Below, one piece after another: positions 55,259-64,000 of a stretch of 64,000 nucleotides of DNA (positions within the stretch are counted from its first letter, which is position 1; every line of letters starts with the position of its first letter). The notes beneath the pieces are model-generated. The model was not told the DNA's origin. It did not search any database and was given only the letters and a program-made list of their open reading frames with translations. The stretch covers positions 47,223,858 through 47,287,857 of the forward strand of contig NC_052508.1 of assembly GCF_014356525.2 (NCBI RefSeq), in the 5' to 3' direction. The translations under genes were made by a program, and so were the position numbers. The stretch is from Nilaparvata lugens (Eukaryota > Arthropoda > Insecta > Hemiptera > Delphacidae).

Positions 55259-58232
55259 CTCCTTCTCTTCTTGTCCTACACCTCTCCTTACACCGATTTT
55301 CTCCCTCAATTCTTCCTTTCTCCTCTATTGAGTCGTGAGCCGTGTATATGCAGACAATGATCGATCATTGGCAAAAACATCACAATCAGCAAGAGCTGCC
55401 AGACATCAACATCGCCAACCTTACATTAGCACCAGACCAAGTCGAAAAGGTAAATGACTCGCTTCACGTTATTGAACTAATTTGGGAGCCAGTTGAATAA
55501 TTTGATGCATGTGAAAAGCCATAATGTCAAGACTGCTTTGTAGTTGATGTGATTATGTGACTTGTTCACGGAATGTGTTCAAACATAGGCCTACAGAACT
55601 TTTGTTTTGAACGAAGTTCGCTCTTGATTCGAAAATAGTGAATTATCCTTATTTCGTTGTATGTGATCTGCAACGTCATAACGCCAACACCGCTTTGAAC
55701 TTGGTGTGATTATTTTTCAGTTAATAGTGTGAGATGATTTGCTGATTTGTCTTTCTAATGAGGATGAAAATACTGAATATTTGTTACAAATGAAGTCTTG
55801 CTTTTCTTTTGAAATAGTCAACTATTAGTCTCCATATTGGAAAAAATTGGAGTTTCGAAGCTATGCTAATGATACTGTAAAAGATGCCCTTTCTGAAAAC
55901 TGAGTAGTTTCGAAGCCTTGATTTCACTAGAAAAATTGGACTTATCTTTATTTGAAACACATGCTTCATCTTCACGAGTCTATGTCACTTCATGCAACGT
56001 TTACCGCGATTAATAATAACCAGAAATCGATAATGGAACTGACCTGGGCCAAGACAAGCTGGAATGATTAGAAATTATGATAAATAGCCAGGGTGTGGTC
56101 AGGTAGAGCAAACGGAATGAAGCGAGCAGTGGTCACATCAGTGAGCAATCAGGCCAATTAGTCTAATGAACGTGAAGCGGAAGCTCGTTACTCCCTACAC
56201 TGTCATCTGCATGCGCCAATGAAGGCTAATTATTGAGGTTGCCTTGCAAGGTTACAGGTTGTAAGATGCAGATTGCAGGATTCATGGTTGCAGGTTGAAG
56301 GATGCAGGATGTAAAGTTGCAAGATTTGCAGATTCCAGGGCAGTGCGGAGGTGATTTTATGGAATCAACAAGCTGATGACATCATTGAGACAACAGGACA
56401 AAATTCTCCAATACATCGAATATACTGACAGGGTTATTCAATGATCTGATACGGTTATTGTAAGTTTTTATTGAGAAAGCCTCATAATACGATTAATGTA
56501 ACCAAGCCATTGTGAGTACATTAAAATCCTTTGACGAGGTTAAACAAGAGCTATCCCTTAAAATCAAGTTGTTCAATTATCTGCATTATATTATTGCCTC
56601 ACAATACATTTCATCCCATTGTATCAAAGTTTGCAACATTTTTGGTCATTTCGTGAACAATCTAGTTATTTGAGAGCTTATGGTTACGGATGAATCTGAA
56701 TGGAGAATGTTTTGAATTCTGGTACACACATATAATAGAAAATCACAATCAAATTTTCAATTAGATCCACTCAAACCACTGAGCAAAGAATTATTTAACT
56801 AAGCAAGGAATTGCTGCAGTACCTGTTGACAAGCTGCAAGAAGTCATGCGAGATTTTCAGACAAGGCTACAAAGCTGCAATGAAGGTTTTTTGGGAGGCC
56901 ACTTCTTAGAACATAAAGCTTTCTCGACTTCATTCCAAATTGAAATTGTGTTCTTTTTTTAAGTTTTATTTGAGAAATAATTACATGAACAGAAATGGAA
57001 TCTATTTCAATTCTATTCATCTAATTATTTTGTAAATAATCTATTCCAATTCTTTTCATGTAATTGTTTCGTAAATGAATCTTAAAACAAACCTAAACAA
57101 CTAATTACTTTAACAAGCTTGCTAACCAAGAATAAGGAACGTGTTAATTAAATTTTTAACATTTCACAACAGTCTAGCTGATTTTATATCCACAGTACAT
57201 AATATTATATTCAGCCTGTAATGCGAATCTCCCACAGGCCATATTTATATAAATCACTTCAACCCATACTTTTGGAAGTGGAATTGAACCCTGAACCAAT
57301 GGATAAAAAAAATAGACTCAATCAAAATGGTATGTTCCCTATCTAGCTATTAATCTACATGTTGAACACTTTCAAGAAAGTAGAAGACAGGCATATCGGA
57401 GTGGGAACGAACAAATATGTTTACATTCAAAAATATAAATTGTATATATGTGTGTGTATTCATATGAAACAAATACAAATAATTATTGATGAAGGCCCAA
57501 AATTTCCAGTTACTGATATGAAATCCAGGAAACATAAAGTTTCTTCCAGTAGATTCCAATGACAATATTCTAGAGTTGTCTACTTGTTGCAATTGAATGC
57601 CTCGTTTGAATGTATGATGTGTCATTATTCAGCAATTGCGCTCGTTTATAAATTGTTAGTGTGATTATCTACAAGTGTCAGAATTCCTTATAAATTTTAT
57701 GAATGCTTCGCATTCAACCAATGCTGATAGTTTGAAGTGAATCTCCCAATGGTCATGAATAGGATTTCGGGACAGGAACAAAGTCAGAGTGACCAGACAT
57801 CAATCAGACGCGGCAGCGCAGATTTGTCTTACGTCACGTTTCCTGCGGCCATCTTGGATTTCGGACGCCGCACCATTGGTCAGTGAACGTTTGGGGCGCA
57901 ATTTTCCTCATTCACGACCAAACTTTCTCTTATCTAGTCTTGATAGAGTGAATCATCACATTCGGGTTTTATCTCTTACGCCTCATCTACAGTGTTTCTA
58001 AGGAGTTGGAAATATACAGGAAAAAATATTTTTTAAATTTTCAATAGGATAGAGGAATTCATAATCGAACTTGGAGAATGTCGTTGAATTCACAATCGAA
58101 CTTAAAAAGTCGTTAGAAAATGTGATATCAACCCGGAGACAACATTTTCAATAGTCGGAAATGGATAAGCTAAGAAACAGAAGTAGTTTTTCTGGAAATC
58201 CGTTCAAGAGTGTGAACGAAGAACTTCTTCTT
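55259..58232. other. 3 kb without a recognised gene; minisatellite and promoter-like patch
   Basis: At 56237-56338 a degenerate purine-rich minisatellite repeats GGTTGCAGGATGCAG-like words of about 7-14 bp. At 57805-57885 a CG-rich patch contains TTACGTCACG (CRE-like) and GCGGCCATCTTGGA, a strong match to the YY1 site. This could mark a promoter, but no coding exon follows. Other open frames show no motif. Confidence 0.4.
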
Positions 58233-58380
58233 CTTCTTTAATGGCGCTACAGCCCAAATCGAGCCCTGGCCTTCTCAATGCTGCGCCTCCATGCATCACG
58301 ATCTCTTGCCTTCATTCTCCATTTCCTGATGCGAAGAAGCTATGCTGCATCCTTTGAGATGCCATCCACTCATCTCAGGT
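58233..58380 (-). repeat. Probable LINE 3' end, minus strand
   Basis: On the minus strand the segment reads GGGCTGTAGCGCCATTAAAG followed by AAGAAGAAGAAG, a formulaic ending followed by a (GAA)n tail that I have seen at many arthropod LINE or SINE insertions. The remaining 120 bp show no frame. Confidence 0.4.
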
Positions 58381-60663
58381 GAACGAAGAACTCCAGTAAA
58401 TAAATATAAATGAATTTTAGCATTTTTCAATTCCGGAGCTGAACAGCTAGAAAATAATAGATTGATGATATTGTGATTCAAACCTATACTCTGATAACTA
58501 TGCTATTAATTACCTGAGGATATCAGCAACTGTCATGTGACATGTGTTGAACTCAGCTAAAATTGAAAATCTCATTTCTTAAAATTTATCATTCAATAAG
58601 TAGAGAGGAATAGAAAATTATGGGTATACCTATGCATACCATCCCATTTATGTTTTTTTTTTCAGTAGTAAAAAGTCTAGTTACCACGCTAAACAACACG
58701 CTCGAAAACATTGAATCACTGTAGATTAGCCAACTTAATTACTCAGATTCAGCTGAGAAATAACGTTCAACTCCATATAAATGATGGACGCTTTCTTTCC
58801 AGTCAGTAAAACCGTAATTATTGGGATTGTAAATCATGCAGATTATGACGTGTTGCGTATTTCGCCAGTAATTACAGTCAAATTGTGTGTTAAAACATTG
58901 GGTCTCAGTTTGATTTGAGTTTAGGGAGAGACTTGTTACATGTTTAATAAGTAGTTAGGTATTGAAACAGGATGAGATGACTTTCCACTCTTGAATATCT
59001 ATATTTAGATAGCGTTATGCATGCAGTCGGTATAGTAATTATATTTGCTTCACATAAATGGCGTGAATAATATATGCTTATTTCTAGTAGATATGTGTTA
59101 AGTCCATCAATCAGTACTCGCTTTTTGAAATCAGATTGCATTGAATTCAACGTTTTCAGTGGCCAGTAGTACCAAGTAACGTTAGACTAAAATATCAGGA
59201 CTTCTTCCTCGTATTAGAGTAAATGCATGTGACTGATGGTAATTATTACTCTGTGCCAGGTAATTTTAAGAGCATCACGCGAACAGTACATGTGATAGTA
59301 TCCTATATGAATTGGATTTCATGTCCAATCACAGAGATTTTTGCAGTGAATATAAACAATTTCAGAAACGCGATTCAGAAAATGGTCTGTAGCATTTTAA
59401 GTACACGACGCCTGGTCGTAGGCTCGATCCATTTAAGGGCTTGGTTGTTTAATCATCTCATTGTATCACTCATACACTCGTACATACATATTATGCATTA
59501 TCAAAATTGGGAGAAGAGTAGTTTTGGGTGAAGCCTGAAGTTCTATCCCAATCATGTTCACATTATCTGTATTGTATCCACAAATAAATGAATAAATACA
59601 CGAGTAATCATTACATTACTGAGTACATCATTCTATTCAATGTATTCTTGTAGATAAATTGATCCTAGCAATCAGTTACTTGAATGAATTATTATTATTA
59701 TTGTCAAATCATTATTTGAATTTGAATCCAACATTTACAAACAACCTGTCAAAATTGTGGCTACAATGCGTCCTCGAGAGAGGAAAAATTATAATTTTTT
59801 CACTTGGAAAAACTGAAATTGCACTGTGTATCGATTCATGATAACAAGCAGTCAACGTGAACCTCAATCAAGTAACGGTATTGCGTGTGTTCGAGAAAAT
59901 TCGTAGAATCTTATATCTAATTAGTACAGTACAACAAATTGAACAAAAATTGTTCAATTTCTTAGGTCCGAGATAATCTTTGACTACAAGCTCTACAAGA
60001 GTAGAGACACAGACACAGACAGCAATCGAAAGAAACAAGTTGGCTAAAGTGTAGTAGTGTTGGTGCATAGTGTGAGCTTCACTTCAAACTGTCAGAATTG
60101 ATTGGATGGAAAGACGTGGTATTACTTCCAAGGAATACTGACAGTCGCAGTTGAAGGTTGTTGGAGACGGTTGACTCTAGGTACAGTCTGGCTGGCTGGC
60201 CAGGTCTCTCAGTACATACACATGCACACGGCTTGCCAAATTGCTTCACCGTCTTGCGTTGCATTGAACATTGAACCGTGGCTCATTTGAAATTCAAAGT
60301 GACTGCCAAAAATTCAGCCACGACGTGCATGTACAGCGTTTGTCCATAACACCGTGCTCACGCCATTATTCTTGACTGTAACTGGTCGTTGTCTACGCTT
60401 TTTATGATCACTTGCTTGCAACCTACCCCCTTCCCCATCAACCCACCCACCCCTTCACCACCGATCTTGGTTGTTTCGACCCCTCGCAGCAGCCGACATT
60501 TTTTCAGCTTTTTGCGTACAGGCCGGCAGAAAAAATGCATCTGCCGTCGCCGACTGTGATTCTGTATGATGTGATCGCGTCTACAGTTCGATTGGTCTCG
60601 ATCTGTCAATTTTGTATTTGTACCAAGTATGAAGCCGCATACCTACATATCGTGGTTAAGTGG
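58381..60663. other. 2.3 kb without a recognised gene
   Basis: Short frames of 60-102 codons are present (for example 59223-59531 plus) but show no domain. A CG-richer patch at 60430-60560 stays open in both directions without a recognisable protein. Confidence 0.4.
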
Positions 60664-60700
60664 TAGAGTGGACATTACTGTCCAAACTTCGCCAGTGGAA
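60664..60700 (+). repeat. Short repeat shared with 10930-10960
   Basis: GTAGAGTGGACATTACTGTC then CAAACTTCGCCA matches GTTAGAGTGGACATTACTGT then CCAATCTTCGCCA at 10926-10960 apart from one or two bases. It is too short to classify and may be the edge of a transposon. Confidence 0.45.
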
Positions 60701-60889
60701 GTTCATTGGAGGTGACCGGTGCCTCTTTCGCACGGCAGAATCCTGGCTCCTGAAGATCATATACGGAAGATCATATTTCATATTTCGCAGCTCTCCTGTG
60801 CTTTCACATGGGGATCTTACAAATAAGCAGACAGATCTAACAATTACGCCGACGTTTGCTCAAAGTATGACTCATCACTTTTTCTCAAA

Positions 60890-61012
60890 GTCTAACTCCC
60901 TTAAAAATATAGATAGAAGATTTCTGATTTCGGATTTGGATTCAGCGACCCAAAATTCTTTAAAGCGTAAGTCCCATTTTCAAAAATACCCGAAAACAAG
61001 GGAGTTATAGCT
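60890..61012 (+). repeat. Long inverted repeat, left arm
   Basis: The arm carries AGATAGAAGATTTCTGATTT, CGGATTTGGATTCAGCGACC, CTTTAAAGCGTAAGTCCCATTT and CCCGAAAACAAGGGAGTTAT. The complement of each is found in the right arm at 62309-62425, in reverse order. The arms are about 120 bp, roughly 85% complementary by eye, and separated by about 1.3 kb. Confidence 0.7.
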
Positions 61013-62308
61013 GTTTTTAATATAGCTTTCCATTATCATATGATTGTATAGTAAACGTACAAAGATAACAATACTCCTGCCTTACGGAGAGACAGGCAAA
61101 GGTTTTAAGGAGTTTTCAAACACCTAAAAAGTCTAAACATGAACATTTTTAATTTTTAAAAGTTCAAAAAAACTTAAACTTTGAAAAGATGAATCCAAAT
61201 ATGAACTCATAAATCATCTCCACTCATCACCCAATAAAATATGAGGAAAAGGACAAGTATACTTCACTGAATTTCAATTATTGTCATTCAACAATCCAAT
61301 TTATCAGGTTCAAATAGTTGAATATAACTCCAAAATACCAGTAAATATTTCATTGCAACAATCAGAAAAATCTATTATGAACATACAGTATGAACATTGT
61401 GGTGATCTGAATTGATCTATGGTAATAATAGGAACTGAAAGAATAAAAAATGTCATTCCATTCCAACTAAAACGAAACTGATGTCTGAGTTTGTATTAGA
61501 ACTGCTGAGTGGATAATGCATACTGAGAAAGTCATGAATAGTTCAGACCAGCCTGGCGACTTTGATGCTTTTGACACCGGAATCTCGTTTTATTTTTATT
61601 AAAGAATGAAAACCATGTATCATAGTAAAAAGCAGTTCTATACTTTGTATTATTATATGAGTAGTAATTAACATAATCATGACTTGTCGATTTTAGTCAC
61701 TGAGCTGAATCCTCAGTTGTAGAACTGTGGACCAAGCGCGAGCTTTTGCTTTCTATGTCGTATACCGTCGACACAAACTTCGGCTTTTTTGTTGTTCGAT
61801 TTTTTGCCGTTCTTATGAATTCTGTTGAATGAAACATAATGATATTTAACAAGTTGCGCTGAACCTAGAAGAATTCATAGGAACGGTAAAAATCAATTTT
61901 ACGGAAATCGACGTGCTCGATTTCAAACTATTACATATTCAAATATTACAAACTGGATTTAGAAGATCAATACGATAATGTGTTCTATCATAATTTTATA
62001 ATTATCACATAAATGTTTAAGTGAAAACGTTGGGTGCAAACCTACTGCCATGGGGAGACAAATAAATTTATGAAAAGCTTGATAGCTTGAATAGTGATCT
62101 GGATATCTGTTACACGTTTTTAGTTCAAGAAGTTATCTTACTCACTTATTTTTGGGTATTTTCAGAAATCAAGAGAAATAGCCCACCAAATTTCCTACAC
62201 GAATACAGTGTAAGTTGTAATATAATAGCCACAGTACATACGTACTGTATAGTACAGTACCTGTACGTTTTTACCGTATAATTATATAATAGAACGCTTT
62301 ATTAAAAC
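61013..62308. other. Spacer between the inverted-repeat arms
   Basis: No gene is recognised. A second, imperfect inverted pair lies inside: TTTTTGCCGTTCTTATGAAT at about 61799 against ATTCATAGGAACGGTAAAAA at about 61872. The symmetrical layout suggests a fold-back element, but its outer ends are not defined. Confidence 0.4.
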
Positions 62309-62425
62309 CAGTCATAACTTCCTTGTTTTCGGATATTTTAGAAAACGGGACTTACGTTTAAAGAATTTGGGGTCGCTGAATCCATATCCGAAATCAGAAT
62401 CTTTCTATCTTCATTTTCAAGAAAG
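62309..62425 (-). repeat. Long inverted repeat, right arm
   Basis: Complement of 60890-61012, for example AACTTCCTTGTTTTCGGATA, AAAACGGGACTTACGTTTAAAG and GTCGCTGAATCCATATCCGA. Both arms end in AGATAG-type sequence. Confidence 0.7.
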
Positions 62426-62572
62426 ATAGATTTTGAGATAATTGGCAGAAGCAGCCAGTTATAATTAATGACTAGAAAGTTAGTAAAACTAAAAGATTGA
62501 TACACCATATCAAAGCAATTAAATACAAGTCAAGCCTTAATTGCATTTTTCATAAAATTTGTCGATTTTTGT

Positions 62573-63180
62573 CGATCCGTCTAGCCGGGGGGCTCCGCCT
62601 CCTGGAACCCCGACTGGATCGTCCAAAAATGAGATCAGCGGGCTCGCTTCGCTCGCCTGCATGTAGACCTCAGCGGAACCTCTGTACCGAATTTGAACGT
62701 ATTATGTCAATTTGATCTCGAAAAACACCTGCTACTATATCGGCGTATCTTTGGCGAACAAAATTCTTCCACCTCAGCTAAACCTGTGTACTGATTTTTT
62801 TAAAAATATATTCCCATCAATTATTGAAAAAGGTGAGGTATCACAGAAAAGCTGAGAAAACGCTAATTATGGGCGTATCTTAGGCGTTATTTCAAATTCC
62901 TTCTAACACAACATTATTGCACCCCAGCTGAGCTTCTGTAGTAAATTTGAACATTTTCTGTTTATTTGTTCTCGATAAAGCTGAGAAAACGCTAAAAAAA
63001 CGCAGATTTTGGGCGTATCTTTGGAAATTCCGATCTTATTGCGCCTCTAAAGGGCCAACTGAACACACCTACCAAATTTGTTATGTGACATTTTTATCAT
63101 ATGTTAGGACGATCCAGTCGGGGGTCCAGACTAAACGTCTGGCTAAACGGATATGGCGAGCGAAGCGACCCTGACGGCTA
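62573..63180. repeat. Inverted GC-rich ends around LINE-tail-like units
   Basis: CTGGAACCCCGACTGGATCG at the left and its complement CGATCCAGTCGGGGGTCCAG at the right (63110) belong to about 50-bp imperfect inverted repeats (62573-62624 and 63107-63155). CGCTTCGCTCGCC and GGCGAGCGAAGCG lie beside them. Between are two to three related units with GGGCGTATCTT, CTCAGC(G/T)GAAC or CAGCTGAGC, TCTGTA and AATTTGAAC. It could be one DNA element with terminal repeats, or two copies of a repeat in opposite orientation. Confidence 0.45.
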
Positions 63181-63324
63181 GTAATATAATATTCCCAGGA
63201 ATAGCTCTGATTGAAGTAGCAGTACCCAATCAATTTTTCCGCGATAAATCAGGACCTCCTAAATAGGTATTTAGAAGGTACTGGATAAATTGGTATTTAG
63301 GAGGTCCTGGATAAAATATGCATT
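63181..63324. repeat. Short local duplication
   Basis: GGACCTCCTAAATAGGTATTTAGAAGG is followed within 30 bp by a near copy, TTGGTATTTAGGAGGTCCTGG, in partly inverted form. No gene is present. Confidence 0.4.
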
Positions 63325-63485
63325 TCACTCTTCAACTTGGTGCCAACCTAACAAAGTCAACTCAACTTAATGCCAACCTGACAAAATTTTTAATTTAGTT
63401 ACCAGAACAACTGTTTCGAAGAGGTACTCTCTCTAGATTAAAGTTCTATATTAACATATGGTATGGACATTTCAATTATAATAAT
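63325..63485 (+). repeat. Dispersed repeat T2, copy 2
   Basis: Matches 9081-9290 in order: CTTCAACTTGGTGCCAACCT, AATGCCAACCTGACA, GAGGTACTCTCTC, GTTCTATATTAACATATGGT and CATTTCAATTATAAT. As in copy 1, a LINE-like tail follows downstream. Confidence 0.6.
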
Positions 63486-63540
63486 AAGATATTGGAATAA
63501 GAAGAATATACATGCTAAAAGACGAAATTTAAACCCTTAA

Positions 63541-63737
63541 AAACCACCCTTAGAGTTAAAATATCGCCAAAAGATTTCTCAGTGCGTCTCTTAAGTGCCA
63601 ACTGAACATACCTACCAAATTTGAACGTTTTTGGTCCGGTAGATTTTTAGTTCTGCGAGTGAGTGAGTGAGTGAGTCAGTGAGTGAGTCAGTCAGTCAGT
63701 CAGTGAGTGAGTGCCATTTCGCTTTTATATATATATG
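63541..63737 (+). repeat. RTE-type LINE tail with GAGT repeat
   Basis: ACCTACCAAATTTGAACGTT, GGTCCGGTAGATTTTTAGTT, CTGCGAGTGAGTGAGTGAGT (about 63655-63711, with GTCA variants), and then GCCATTTCGCTTTTATATAT form a standard-looking RTE-type 3' tail. The same 'contacts not matched' phrase ACCTACCAAATTTG is found in the unit near 63068. No coding part remains. Confidence 0.55.
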
Positions 63738-63839
63738 GATAAAAAATTATAATTAACATTTTATGATTTTTTTATATTGCGGATGATGCCCTCATGACCT
63801 TTTTGCTTGTAAGTGGGTAATGTGAGGTGCGTTGATGAA

Positions 63840-63945
63840 TTAATTAAATAATCAAACGTCCTTGCCTTTTGGAGGGATTCGAACCCACGAACTAGGCGAT
63901 GCTAGCAGACCGAAGAACAAACCGGCCAGCTGAATTTCATTCTAA
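63840..63945 (-). mobile_element. tRNA-derived SINE head
   Basis: On the minus strand, GTGGGTTCGAATCCCTCC contains a perfect RNA polymerase III B box (GGTTCGAATCC, 63875-63885). An A-box-like AGCTGGCCGGTTTG lies about 45 bases before it, the normal tRNA spacing. The sequence between cannot fold into a complete cloverleaf that I can see, and no acceptor stem pairs, so it is a SINE promoter and not a tRNA gene. The SINE body runs toward lower coordinates and may join the tail at 63541-63737. Confidence 0.65.
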
Positions 63946-64000
63946 AATTTATAGCTTCCTTTCAATTCATGACATACCGGAGTTATTGATGGGTTCAATT

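Noticed and set aside
63870..63935. Functional tRNA gene on the minus strand
   Set aside because: The B box is perfect, but no acceptor stem or anticodon arm pairs, so a SINE is the better reading.

Overview
The window looks like repeat-dense, AT-rich insect nuclear DNA. Several dispersed repeats resemble what I remember of planthopper (Delphacidae, Nilaparvata-like) genomes, but that species guess is weak and rests on memory only. I recognise no host protein-coding gene, rRNA or true tRNA gene. Almost everything that can be named is a mobile element, a relic of one, or a simple-sequence array.

Layout. 1-12 kb: a 1.2-kb polypyrimidine tract (1245-2430), a (ATT)n tract, a LINE reverse-transcriptase tail (4428-4691, minus), two copies of a dispersed LINE-tail-like repeat (3418, 8808), a G-run cluster (5614-5652) and a second pyrimidine array (10055-10360). 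12-13.7 kb: one copy of an unnamed repeat (called repeat A here) carrying a fold-back MITE (12343-12614) and an internally deleted mariner-like element (12697-13458). 15.1-27.7 kb: a second copy of repeat A split by an 11.8-kb Ty3/gypsy-type retrotransposon (15158-26925). Its LTRs are about 2.28 kb and about 99% alike, the target duplication is 4 bp, and one gag-pol frame runs 18065-23605, broken only by three TGA codons. 28-37.4 kb: mostly unrecognised DNA, plus a long-period (about 510 bp) degenerate tandem repeat (34975-36165). 37.4-40.4 kb: LINE fragments on both strands around a 1-kb hexanucleotide array. 42-46 kb: more dispersed repeat tails and a (GT)n array. 48.9-54.9 kb: one plus-strand LINE taken apart by later insertions: a PIF/Harbinger-like element with a MADF-domain exon and its short derivative, a 0.9-kb octanucleotide array with an antisense LINE piece, and an internally deleted relative of the long-LTR retrotransposon. 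55-64 kb: LINE 3' ends, a long inverted repeat, a TIR-like pair, a LINE-type tail and a minus-strand tRNA-derived SINE head.

How the parts relate. Nesting gives relative ages: repeat A and the plus-strand LINE are old; the MITE, mariner, Harbinger-like and LTR elements landed in them later. Because repeat A occurs twice, each copy supplies the empty site for insertions in the other. The retrotransposon is the youngest large element and the only one with near-complete proteins. Its gag and pol share a frame separated by TGA-CTA, which may be a readthrough signal or simply one of three nonsense mutations. Percent identities, copy numbers and family names are by-eye judgements.
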